Both the position numbers and the translations under genes were made by a program. The notes beneath the pieces are model-generated. The model saw nothing but the letters and a program-made list of their open reading frames with translations. It did no database searches and was not told the DNA's origin. From contig JAEPMA010000005.1 in assembly GCA_017644185.1 (NCBI GenBank), forward strand, positions 248,001-312,000: DNA of 64,000 nucleotides. The letters run 5' to 3'. Of this stretch, positions 48,921 to 57,226 are shown piece after piece (the first letter of the stretch is position 1; each line of letters begins with the position of its first letter). Source of the DNA: Rhodospirillales bacterium. Lineage in GTDB: Bacteria > Pseudomonadota > Alphaproteobacteria > Rhodospirillales > Casp-alpha2.

Positions 48921-49754
48921 TCAGTCCGTCGCCTTCGCCTTCACCCACATCGCTTCGAGGCCGTCGATGTCGTACTCCTTCATCGACTTGCCATCTTGCG
49001 CCGCCATCACTTCGACGGCGCGAAAGCGACGCTCGAATTTCGAAATCGTCCGCCGGAGCGCCGTTTCCGGGTCCGTGCCAAGCTTGCGCGCCAGGTTGAC
49101 GCAGGTGAACAGCAGGTCGCCGAGTTCGTCTTCCAGCCTGTCCGGATCGCCGCCGTTGTCGATGACGTCGTGCACCTCGTCGAGTTCTTCGCGCACCTTG
49201 TCGAACACGGGCTCGGCCGTCGGCCAGTCGAACCCGACCCGGGCCGCGCGTTTCTGAAGCTTCTCGGCGCGCATCAGGGCAGGGAGACCGCGCGCCACGT
49301 CATCCAGCACCGACGGCGTTCGGCCCTCGGCCTCGGCCTTTTCCAGACGCTCGGCGGCCTTTTGGTCTTCCCATGCCTTGGTCTGCGCATCGGCGTCTTC
49401 GACCGAGACGTCGCCGAACACATGAGGGTGGCGCACGACCATCTTTTCCGAGATCCCGTGAACGACATCCGCATAATCGAAATGACCGGCCTCGGCCGCC
49501 ATCTGCGCGTGGAACACGACCTGTAAAAGCAGATCGCCGAGCTCACCCTTGAGGCTCTCCATGTCGTTCTGTTCGATGGCGTCGGCGACCTCGTAGGCTT
49601 CTTCGATGGTGTAGGGCGCGATGGACGCGAAATCCTGCTCCACATCCCAGGGGCAGCCGCCGTCCGGATCGCGCAACTTCGCCATGATCCTGAGAAGATC
49701 GTCCGTCGTTTCAGTCGGCCAGGCGGCGTTCGGGGTCGGTTTGATGTCGTCCAT
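48921..49754 (-). CDS. mazG: Nucleoside triphosphate pyrophosphohydrolase MazG
   Basis: 277 residues with two MazG domains. The first shows CPWDVEQDF, EEAYEVADAI and GELGDLLLQVVFHA, the Mg-binding E-E-x-x-E...E-x-x-D pattern; the second repeats it as EELDEV and EDELGDLLF. It removes pyrophosphate from NTPs and helps regulate ppGpp or damaged nucleotides. The ATG at 49754 follows GGGAG; a start at 49784 is possible. Confidence 0.93.
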   Translation of the reverse strand: MDDIKPTPNAAWPTETTDDLLRIMAKLRDPDGGCPWDVEQDFASIAPYTIEEAYEVADAIEQNDMESLKGELGDLLLQVVFHAQMAAEAGHFDYADVVHGISEKMVVRHPHVFGDVSVEDADAQTKAWEDQKAAERLEKAEAEGRTPSVLDDVARGLPALMRAEKLQKRAARVGFDWPTAEPVFDKVREELDEVHDVIDNGGDPDRLEDELGDLLFTCVNLARKLGTDPETALRRTISKFERRFRAVEVMAAQDGKSMKEYDIDGLEAMWVKAKATD

Positions 49755-49828
49755 GGGGGCTCCCGTCGTATCTTGAACCTGCATACATCAAAATCACCAC
49801 ATGTTCACGACGCGTCTGGAAAACCGTA

Positions 49829-49846
49829 TTATCTACTAGTAGATAA
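49829..49846. repeat. 18-bp palindrome containing TCTACTAGTAGA, copy 4
   Basis: TTATCTACTAGTAGATAA is a perfect 18-bp palindrome, the longest of the four copies. It sits upstream of mazG (75 bp from its start) and 53 bp past the amidohydrolase stop. Confidence 0.65.
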
Positions 49847-49899
49847 CAAAAGGGCGATCCGGCGGGGTGAAGGCGGGCGGCAGTATCCGGTCGCGTCCG

Positions 49900-51261
49900 T
49901 CAGTGGGGCACCGCGTAGCCGCCATGCTGGTCCGCGAAGCGCGCCCAGGCAGCGTTGCCGGCGGCCTCGGCGCGCCTCAGCAGGTCGTCCTCGTCAATGC
50001 CAGTGACACGCCCATCCTCGACAACGACGCGGCCGTCGACCATCACGAGGTCTATGTCCTTGGCGTGGGCATGGTAGACGAGGGTGCGCACCGGGTCGTT
50101 CAGTGGGGTGAGACCGTAGCGCCGGGCATCGACGATCTGCAGGTCCGCTTTTTTGCCGGGTTCCAACGAACCGATCTCGGCATCCAGACCCAATACTTTG
50201 GCCGAACCGATGGTAGCGCGGGCGAGGATGTCCGCCGACTGCGCAACGGCGGGGTCATTGGCCCGGATGCGCGCAACAGCGATGCAGGCCCGAAGCACCT
50301 CGAAATGGTCGGAAAAGTAGTTGTCGATCCCGAGCCCGATATCGATCCCGGCGGCCCGCATCGCCTCGGCGGGTGCAATACAGCCCCGGAACTGGTTCAT
50401 CAGCGGACAATGCGCCAGTGCCGCGCCGGACCGCGCCATGAGCGCGATATCATCGTCGTCGACCATGTAACAGTGCACGGCCACCGCGCGTTCATCCAAA
50501 AACCCATTGTCGCATGCCAACTGAAAGGCACCGGCGCCGCCGTGCACTTTACGAACCTCGTCCTGTTCACCGATACCGAGATGCAGCGAGACGGGGATGT
50601 CGAGCCGGTCTGCCGTATCCCGCAGTTCACGCATCAAATCCGGCGAGGAAGTCGAAAGGGTGTTGATCGCCATCACCGCCTTGAGACGCCCGTCGGCCCG
50701 ACCGTTTATGTGCTCGGCGAACGTTATCGCCTGTTCGAGTTGCTGCGCCCGGACGCGTTCGTCGAATACGGTTTTACCCCGGTTCAACGCATCCACATCG
50801 ATATCGTGCGCCATGACCCCAAGCAGCGCCCGAATGCCCGATTGCTCGACGAACGGCGCCGTGACATCGGCGTCTTCCTCCATCTGCAGGACCGTCGTGA
50901 CGCCCCCGCGCAGCAGCTCGGCGGTGGAAAGGGCGGCGAGGGCACCGCGCTCTTCGCGTGCCAGGATCGTACTCATCGGCACGTAAAGCGACTGCACGGC
51001 GGTGTGGCCGATGTCTTCGGCGCGCCCGCGAAAGACGGAATAGCCCAGGTGATTATGCACGCTGACGAAACCCGGCAGCACGACCTTGCCACGGGCATCG
51101 ATAACCCGATCGATCGCGGATCCGGCCGAACGCGCATGGACCGACGCGCTGACGCCGACATCGGCAATGCGGCCTTCGTCGACCAGGACAGCGCCGTCGA
51201 AAATGACCGGCGCATCGTCGTTCATCGGGATGACGGTTGCACCATCGATCAGAGTTCTCAT
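49900..51261 (-). CDS. Amidohydrolase family protein (MTA/SAH deaminase or chlorohydrolase type)
   Basis: 453 residues, metal-dependent hydrolase with a TIM barrel. The VHNH metal pair is near residue 65 (PGFVSVHNHLGYS), a further His is in SLHLGIGEQ and AVHCYM, and a metal Asp is in GIDNYFSD. It is closest to the AtzA/TrzN/SsnA/MTA-SAH deaminase group; the substrate is uncertain. The ATG at 51261 is about 9 nt from CGGAGG; 51267 is an alternative. The transposon left end begins only 69 bp upstream of its start, so the native promoter may be displaced. Confidence 0.88.
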   Translation of the reverse strand: MRTLIDGATVIPMNDDAPVIFDGAVLVDEGRIADVGVSASVHARSAGSAIDRVIDARGKVVLPGFVSVHNHLGYSVFRGRAEDIGHTAVQSLYVPMSTILAREERGALAALSTAELLRGGVTTVLQMEEDADVTAPFVEQSGIRALLGVMAHDIDVDALNRGKTVFDERVRAQQLEQAITFAEHINGRADGRLKAVMAINTLSTSSPDLMRELRDTADRLDIPVSLHLGIGEQDEVRKVHGGAGAFQLACDNGFLDERAVAVHCYMVDDDDIALMARSGAALAHCPLMNQFRGCIAPAEAMRAAGIDIGLGIDNYFSDHFEVLRACIAVARIRANDPAVAQSADILARATIGSAKVLGLDAEIGSLEPGKKADLQIVDARRYGLTPLNDPVRTLVYHAHAKDIDLVMVDGRVVVEDGRVTGIDEDDLLRRAEAAGNAAWARFADQHGGYAVPH

Positions 51262-51329
51262 CAGCATTCGCCTCCGGTTGAGGGGTCTTGGCGATACCTG
51301 CGATAACAACGGAACACCGCAAAAATCAC

Positions 51330-51510
51330 TGTAAACAGACACAAAGTCTGAATTACACCAGACCCTCGTCCCCTTGAAAACTCAGCACTTTTTCAAACTA
51401 TGCTCATTTGCTTCGGACACAAAATTTGAAGCAAATGGGCCACCTAGACACATAAATTGAAGCGGTCGACTATATTGCAGATAATTTGACAAAATCGGCT
51501 TAAGGGACTG
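51330..51510. mobile_element. Left end of a Tn7-like transposon with four TnsB-type sites
   Basis: The terminus reads TGTAAACAGACACAAAGTCTG. As in Tn7, TGT is at the tip and the first binding site (GACA...AAAGTCT) begins eight nucleotides in. Related sites start at 51338, 51416 (GACACAAAATTTGAAGC), 51447 (GACACATAAATTGAAGC) and 51488 (GACAAAATCGGCTTAAG), all in the same orientation. The 5 bp just outside (ATCAC, 51325-51329) would be the target duplication. I could not find the matching right end with this pentamer in the window. Confidence 0.75.
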
Positions 51511-51602
51511 ATATTTAACAACATTCATAACAGTGTTTTTGCTATGATTATCGCCCGATTTCGCATTTCCCGAATATCTAACCCTCACTGAATTCCTGAA
51601 GT

Positions 51603-51673
51603 GGGGGTGTAGCTCAATAGACAGAGCAGGCACCTTGTTAGTGTCAGCCCCCGCTTCGATTCCGGGCATCCAT
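51603..51673 (+). pseudogene. Degenerate tRNA-like sequence (Thr-TGT-like)
   Basis: A cloverleaf outline: GTAGCTC...GAGC D-arm, anticodon stem GGCAC/GTGTC with loop CTTGTTA (anticodon TGT, threonine), and TTCGATTCCGGG as the T-arm. Against function: the D-loop lacks the GG pair, the T-stem has a C-C mismatch, two of the seven acceptor pairs fail or wobble, position 37 is T, and there is no CCA. It is probably a tRNA remnant or a mobile-element tRNA-like sequence, 273 bp inside the transposon end. Confidence 0.55.
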
Positions 51674-51756
51674 GCATCTTTCAGGCAAGATCGCGAACGG
51701 CAAATAGTATCAGATGAATGTTGTCACGGAAGGGGAGTCGCAGGGAGGGCGCTTGA

Positions 51757-52128
51757 TCATCTCATCGCGAAGGAAGGGGCATCTTCTTCAATCGTTTCCC
51801 TCTCTTCTCGTTCGAGTATATCACGAAGTTGGGTGATATGGACTGGCGCCCGGCCCGGTATCTGAGCGACAATGTCTAACGTGCCTCCCATGGCTTCAAT
51901 GTAATTACGCAAGGTGGACAGCAGCATGTCTGCCCGTCGCTCCGTGCGTGACACCTCGTCCTGTCCGACACCCAGTCTCTCTGCCAATTGCGTCTGTGTT
52001 AGCGTCAGGTGCCTACGCAGTTCACGAAGAGATAGCTCTTCATCAATCAAATGCTGAGTTTCCTCACGAACTCTATCGCGCCGTTCTGCAGACAGATTCG
52101 CGATTTTATCTTTTAGTGTTCGACCCAT
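51757..52128 (-). CDS. higA: HigA-type antitoxin (XRE family)
   Basis: 123 residues with a lambda-repressor-like HTH (LTQTQLAERLGVGQDEVSR, about 43-61) in the middle. It presumably binds its own promoter and neutralises the toxin encoded just upstream, 3 bp away. Toxin-first order is typical of higBA. It is the leftmost cargo gene of the Tn7-like element. Confidence 0.85.
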   Translation of the reverse strand: MGRTLKDKIANLSAERRDRVREETQHLIDEELSLRELRRHLTLTQTQLAERLGVGQDEVSRTERRADMLLSTLRNYIEAMGGTLDIVAQIPGRAPVHITQLRDILEREERETIEEDAPSFAMR

Positions 52129-52131
52129 TTT

Positions 52132-52485
52132 TCAACCCTCCAGATCTTTCAAATGAGCTGAGTATCTTTTATCAGCGACTCGAATGAGGTCTTTGTAGAA
52201 GTTCTTATCCTTCTTCCCTGTCTTGTTTCCGCCGACCAACAGAATGCCTTTCTGGTCGGGATCAAATGCAAAGGCAATTCGCCATTCCTGGTTTCCGACT
52301 GAAAACCTCAATTCCTTCATGTTCGTATGCTTGGAATTATAGAGCGTGTCGACTTTCGGGCGCCCCAAGGTTGGTCCGAACTTTTCCAAAACCCCCAACA
52401 TGGCTAGCATTTTATCGCTAACAATCTCATCGAGCGCATCGAATTCGTCCTCAAAGTCATCGCAAAACTCTACAGTCCATGTCAT
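52132..52485 (-). CDS. higB: HigB-type toxin (RelE superfamily, Gp49-like)
   Basis: 117 residues. A RelE-fold mRNA interferase of the phage-derived Gp49-like family: core MKELRFSVGNQEWRIAFAF, then ILLVGGNKTGKKDKNFY. Start chosen at 52485; the frame continues to 52575 without a ribosome site. Paired with higA, it may stabilise the mobile element. Confidence 0.85.
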   Translation of the reverse strand: MTWTVEFCDDFEDEFDALDEIVSDKMLAMLGVLEKFGPTLGRPKVDTLYNSKHTNMKELRFSVGNQEWRIAFAFDPDQKGILLVGGNKTGKKDKNFYKDLIRVADKRYSAHLKDLEG

Positions 52486-52732
52486 GAATATGTGTCCAAA
52501 ATCATATGGCGTCAAGATCATATTTACTGTTTTAGTAAAACAACCTATCATATGTAACCGGGAGCAAACATCCACGAAAGGAAGAGGAACTCGAAGCGCC
52601 TTAAGAAATAAATTTAGCGCTTGATACTTGTAGAACCTTCAAATGCTTTAGGTCGCTTAAAAAGTGAACGGCATTGTTTCTAAAAGCTTCGACTCGACGT
52701 TTCGTGAAGTTATTCGTTCAGGAAAGATTACG

Positions 52733-54406
52733 ATGGTTGATCTCAACGAAGATCCATTTGGGGAATTTGCGTGGGCCAATGTCAGACTCGCGACATATTT
52801 CTCAGAGTCATCCGTCCAGCCGCGGCTCTTATTTGGTTTAGTCTCGCTCTTAACGAAAGACCGTCCAAAGCCACCGGGAAGTACCGGCATTGACAGCCAT
52901 AAAGTGGGAAGAGGAAAGCACGGTAAGGTCTTCTTTAAACGGACAGTGTTGAGTGCAAGCGAAGCAATCAGTTGGTACCGCAACGCTGGCGAACAAAACA
53001 TTTCCACCCCTATACCAACTGATTCTGGAGAAGTTGATCGAGCGGTAGACGGCATTTCGCTGGCCCCAACCTCCTTTGAAGATGATCCTCAATGGCCCTC
53101 CCTAGGCATTCCCCTTAATCAGGACGAATTATCAAATGTAGGTAGAATAGGCGATCCGGCGCCGTTTCGTGGTCCCGGCGCGCCTCGCATACATCGCCGT
53201 TTTGGCGACGATTCTGGTTTTGACGCTATCATTAACGATGAATCGGCCATCAAGTTTTTGAAACGTCGGCTTCATCTCAATCTATCAGATTATACCGAGT
53301 ATCTGGGCGCGCTCGCTCTGATAATACCTGATCCCATATTGCTCCGCGTTCATCAATTTATGACCCCAAGTAAGGCTCCCGATGACGTAGAACGCCTTTA
53401 TTATCGGTTGGTTCCAAGGCCAGGTAAGCGCGTTGATGAATTGAGCCTCACTATAATCGAACGCCGTTCAAATTTACTTTCACGGTTCGAGCCACATTCG
53501 GTTCCTGCGGATGGAATTGTCTCAGTCACGAGCGCTAAACCATTTGATCGTGCAGGTTACGTCATCTCACACCCGGCACAGGGTGTGGTATCATACCATC
53601 AACCACTTCCGTTCATTCGCACCGTGAACTTTTCGATTAACTCCGCGCACCGTAGGGTCAAAGTTAAAGTGCCAAGCACTGAATCTCCACGCAGTCGCAT
53701 CGACAGCTATGAGATAACCGAATACGAGAGCGCTCACCCATTCACCATTGGTCAAGAACGCGACGATCCGATCACCAAAGTCGCCAAAGCCGAGCATCGC
53801 CGCCGTCGCCGCGCCGCTGCAAAACGATACAACCAGACTTGGTTCGATGATGGGCAGCGCGATAAGGCGATTGCTTTTCTCCGCCAGCAACTAGGGAGAG
53901 CCAGACTATCGGTGATAATTGCCGACCCTTATTTCGGGGCATTGCAGATCGGTCAATTTCTGCACGCCGTTCCCAACACCCGGGTAAATTTCACGATTCT
54001 CACATCGCGCTTAGCATTCGAAAGTCAATTTGCTGATACTGGAGACAAGGGTCAGGACGGTTCACAAGATGGGGGAAATCGATCAAGCAACACTATTGCG
54101 GAAAGGTTGACATGCTTCTCACAAGCACTCGAGACGCTTCGATCGCGAGGGATGAGTTCCGTTTCGGCAATGGTTCTAAGTGGTAAGTCGCCCCCACTTC
54201 ATGACCGGTTCCTTGCAATTGACGACGAAGTTCTTTTCCTTGGGAACTCTCTAAACGCATTGGGAGACCGTGCCTCACTTATTTTAAGTATACCAGACAG
54301 TGAGCCAGTTCTTGAACAAATACTAGCGATGGCACGCCTTGCGGTGCCCTTCGAGTCGTATGCTTCTGAACGCCAAGACGATACCTCACCCATAGTAGAA
54401 GATTGA
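52733..54406 (+). CDS. Cassette gene A: large protein with C-terminal PLD-like HxRx4D motif
   Basis: 557 residues from the ATG at 52733, which follows AGGAAAG; a GTG at 52664 would give 580. The N-terminal two thirds are unrecognised, with a weak, unverified resemblance to VPA1262-type proteins. The last third looks like a phospholipase D-like half: strand LSVIIADPYFG, then VNFTILTSRL, then LHDRFLAIDDEVLFLGNS. H-D-R-F-x3-D is an HxKx4D motif with Arg for Lys. PLD sites need two such motifs, so it may act with itself or with the next gene's product. A basic run (HRRRRRAAAKR) precedes this half. Confidence 0.7.
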   Translation: MVDLNEDPFGEFAWANVRLATYFSESSVQPRLLFGLVSLLTKDRPKPPGSTGIDSHKVGRGKHGKVFFKRTVLSASEAISWYRNAGEQNISTPIPTDSGEVDRAVDGISLAPTSFEDDPQWPSLGIPLNQDELSNVGRIGDPAPFRGPGAPRIHRRFGDDSGFDAIINDESAIKFLKRRLHLNLSDYTEYLGALALIIPDPILLRVHQFMTPSKAPDDVERLYYRLVPRPGKRVDELSLTIIERRSNLLSRFEPHSVPADGIVSVTSAKPFDRAGYVISHPAQGVVSYHQPLPFIRTVNFSINSAHRRVKVKVPSTESPRSRIDSYEITEYESAHPFTIGQERDDPITKVAKAEHRRRRRAAAKRYNQTWFDDGQRDKAIAFLRQQLGRARLSVIIADPYFGALQIGQFLHAVPNTRVNFTILTSRLAFESQFADTGDKGQDGSQDGGNRSSNTIAERLTCFSQALETLRSRGMSSVSAMVLSGKSPPLHDRFLAIDDEVLFLGNSLNALGDRASLILSIPDSEPVLEQILAMARLAVPFESYASERQDDTSPIVED

Positions 54407-54408
54407 AA

Positions 54409-55083
54409 ATGGCGTTAGCTCCAAAAGCTTCTGTGAATCCGACAGTAACGGTCACCCGGCCTAAACCGGGACAGCAAATTTTATGGCCGACATGTCCAGG
54501 TTATGGTGATAACGGGGGAACCGACTCAAGCAGATTTCCTAGTTTAAGCGCAATTAAAGCGAGGCAATCGAAACGCCTGCCGGAAGCTTTAGCGGCTTTC
54601 GTTGAGTGTGCGCAGACGGCTCAAGATCGAATTCTTGTATTGGATGATTTTCTGTTCAAACCGCTGGAAGACCAATCTCAACAGAGCCGTTACGATCAGA
54701 TATTAAACTGGCTTCCTGACGGCCTCGTAGCCAACGATATTCGGTTTCTGACGAACTCACACGAAGATGAAGCAGGAAAAACCGCAATTCGAAAACAATT
54801 CGAGTGCCGTATTTCAGAGATCAACCAACTATCCCAGCGTCGAATCGGCTTGGCGACTATTGAAATCAAGTTCTCACTTGGCAAAACTTTTCCATACGTC
54901 CATGACCGCTTCGCGATCATTGACGATGAACTTTGGCACTTTGGCGCTACAGTCGGAGGGCTCCATCACCTCGTGAATGCTGCAACACGTGGCTGGGATG
55001 CCAATGCTCATGATGCACTACGCTTTTTTGAAGAGGCTTGGAGAGGAGACGGTGACGTAAGTCGCTGGAGTCGGCATGGTTGA
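54409..55083 (+). CDS. Cassette gene B: small PLD-like protein
   Basis: 224 residues (the frame also allows TTG at 54403, overlapping the gene A stop). Strand DRILVLDDFLFKPL and the later HDRFAIIDDELWHFG form a PLD-like half with HxRx4D. The remaining sequence is alpha/beta with no second motif. The start is within 3 bp of the end of gene A and its 3' end overlaps gene C by 8 bp, so the three are translated together. Confidence 0.7.
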   Translation: MALAPKASVNPTVTVTRPKPGQQILWPTCPGYGDNGGTDSSRFPSLSAIKARQSKRLPEALAAFVECAQTAQDRILVLDDFLFKPLEDQSQQSRYDQILNWLPDGLVANDIRFLTNSHEDEAGKTAIRKQFECRISEINQLSQRRIGLATIEIKFSLGKTFPYVHDRFAIIDDELWHFGATVGGLHHLVNAATRGWDANAHDALRFFEEAWRGDGDVSRWSRHG

Positions 55084-57064
55084 GTGGCCGATAGAACGCG
55101 CCAATCGTTTGAACAAATCAGTCGATGTTTCCCGACGCATCAACGCCATACCTCGTGCCTTCCTCAACGAAATAGAGCAATCATATGCATTTAAAAGAAT
55201 TTTAGAACGTATCATCGAATCTTTTAATGAAAATGCAGAGGCTGAGATAAAAATTGCCGAAATCATTGCTTTGATTGAGCAGCCAGACTTGTTCGGTGAT
55301 CGAGACATTTCTGTTCGTCAGGTCGTCTTAGCCTTAGCCTGTGTATCGGCATTGAAAAAGCATCCTACATTTATGATGTGGGAGTATCTTTGGTCCCTTG
55401 CTTGGCATTCGTCTGAACTCGAAACTCATTTACCAGATGCAGTTGTAGAGGCGGCAAAAGACGCCGAATTTAGACAAAGGTTCTTTTCAATTGCCCAAGA
55501 AGTAATAGGCGCCGCCGCCCATAGTCCTGGGCGAAGAGCTCCCGAACACGAAAAAGCTGTGGGTCCGCTTCTCAGAGAGCAATGGAAGGAGTGCCCAAAT
55601 CTCTCGTCACTTTGGCGAGGAAATTTCGGGGCACATCATTTTGCGATCGGACGTGACGATGACGGTATTCTATCAATTGTTTCCGATATTGACCCAATCC
55701 AGTATGTCGAACTTCTATCTCTTTATGATTATCCGGACCCAGTGGCATATTCTCTCATGTACTGTGGAGCTTCATGGAAGTTTGATACATGGAAAGCCAT
55801 AACTTTAGCGGCTCCGCGCGCATTTGATGAAACCGGCAGATGGAACGGCTCCATGATTCTGCCGCTTCTACTGCCCATTGCTCACGCGAACTTCGATTTT
55901 CACCATCACCTAGGGCAGAATCCAGCGCCAGAACAGGTCTCCGAGGTAACCAACGAAATCGAGACGCTTGCTGGAGAAGTTGCGAAAACAATTCTTGAGC
56001 GTCAGGACTCGCTTGGGTGCTCGATACGATGGGGAAATTGGCTAGTTCGGACAACGATATCTGCTGCATCCGCCAACCCAATCCCATTTCCACAAGACGC
56101 ATCGTCACGCGGATTTGTTGAATCTGCGCTTTTAGACGAACTCATAAACCGCTCGCATACGGATAACTGGACCTCAAATCCAGCACCCGACGCGGAGTCA
56201 TGGGAGCCGTGGTGCCAATTAGCTGTTGCAGCCACATCCGCTCTTGAGCGAAGTACTCCCATGCCATCTGCGTCTATGTTTCTAAAGGAATGGAATATCA
56301 AACAGGATGAATGGCCCTCGGAGCAGGGTAGAACATTAATAGCACATTCCGGACCTTTTGATAATCCATACCCAAGAGCAGATGGATACGGAGTTCTACT
56401 CCTTGCCATGCCGCTAGTGGAAACTGGAAATTCGGAAGAATGTTGGAGGACATTTTGGCACTCTACGGCCTCCCTGAGAGAAATTGTCGAATTCGGAGAC
56501 CCAGACGAAGACGGCGATGGCGGTTGGCAGGGGCGGCATGACGCTTCGCGGCTTTTGATCATTCAGTTCAGTATTGGATTAATGATGCTCGACTATTTGT
56601 TCGCGCCACAGCGGCCACTAGATATTAAACGTCAAACCGCCATCGAAGGTTTACTTCCCATTCTTTCTGACTCTGTTTCAGAAATGTTGGCGATTGACCA
56701 GTTGAACTCAAAATTTTGGTCTGAAGCTTTGCGACATCTCGCTATTCGACGTGCGAGTTGGACTAGAAGCGTATCGGGAAATGATGAAGCGTACTTTAAT
56801 GTCGATGCCAAGCCTACTTTAGCAGATTTCGTCCGATCCCTCGCTGGCGACACAGAGAATCTGATCGCTTTGGCTTATAGCGCGCGGTGCAACAATGTTG
56901 AAAGTGCTGTTGTTGCCAAAGCATTTGATACCGCAGCAGTTGACCTCGAGAGAGAAATCAACATTGCACAGGCTTTGCTTTCCGCTTCTGAACGTGCAAT
57001 TGGGCTAAACCAAGCACACCTCGACACTGTGCGCGAAATTTTGCAGAGCACTCCTGTAAATTAA
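55076..57064 (+). CDS. Cassette gene C: large helical protein of unknown function
   Basis: 662 residues with no motif I recognise. It is mostly helical, with His-rich stretches (HANFDFHHHLGQ), many Trp residues, and no transmembrane or signal segment. It could be a scaffold, sensor or regulator for the PLD-like proteins. Overlap with gene B (8 bp) and the shared AT-rich composition indicate one operon. Confidence 0.65.
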   Translation: MVEWPIERANRLNKSVDVSRRINAIPRAFLNEIEQSYAFKRILERIIESFNENAEAEIKIAEIIALIEQPDLFGDRDISVRQVVLALACVSALKKHPTFMMWEYLWSLAWHSSELETHLPDAVVEAAKDAEFRQRFFSIAQEVIGAAAHSPGRRAPEHEKAVGPLLREQWKECPNLSSLWRGNFGAHHFAIGRDDDGILSIVSDIDPIQYVELLSLYDYPDPVAYSLMYCGASWKFDTWKAITLAAPRAFDETGRWNGSMILPLLLPIAHANFDFHHHLGQNPAPEQVSEVTNEIETLAGEVAKTILERQDSLGCSIRWGNWLVRTTISAASANPIPFPQDASSRGFVESALLDELINRSHTDNWTSNPAPDAESWEPWCQLAVAATSALERSTPMPSASMFLKEWNIKQDEWPSEQGRTLIAHSGPFDNPYPRADGYGVLLLAMPLVETGNSEECWRTFWHSTASLREIVEFGDPDEDGDGGWQGRHDASRLLIIQFSIGLMMLDYLFAPQRPLDIKRQTAIEGLLPILSDSVSEMLAIDQLNSKFWSEALRHLAIRRASWTRSVSGNDEAYFNVDAKPTLADFVRSLAGDTENLIALAYSARCNNVESAVVAKAFDTAAVDLEREINIAQALLSASERAIGLNQAHLDTVREILQSTPVN

Positions 57065-57152
57065 GCTGCAAAGCATAATCCAGGTATTTTGAAAAATTAG
57101 ACTTAATCGCTTGAAATAAAAATAATTATAGCGATATCTCGACCATAAGTTT

Positions 57153-57217
57153 ATCACCATGCCGCTATTGTCGAATATTGCATCTCCGCTGGCCCCATGC
57201 AGCGGGGAGATGGTGAA
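57153..57217. terminator. Bidirectional terminator candidate between gene C and tniQ
   Basis: CATCTCCGCT at 57181-57190 pairs with AGCGGGGAGATG (two-base bulge), and an outer ATCACCAT/ATGGTGA pair extends it. It lies between two convergent operons. Confidence 0.45.
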
Positions 57218-57226
57218 ATGGATAGC

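Larger units (their letters stand above)
51262..51756. other. Gap between amidohydrolase and higA
   Basis: 495 bp without a convincing protein gene. It contains the amidohydrolase 5' region, the transposon left end (51330-51510) and the tRNA-like remnant (51603-51673). Base composition changes here from GC-rich to AT-rich. Confidence 0.7.

Noticed and set aside
49867-51306. 479-codon plus-strand open frame opposite the amidohydrolase
   Set aside because: No recognisable motifs; the minus strand encodes an intact metal-dependent hydrolase.
51382-51669. 95-codon minus-strand open frame at the island edge
   Set aside because: It overlies the TnsB-type sites and the tRNA-like remnant, has no ribosome site and no protein-like composition.
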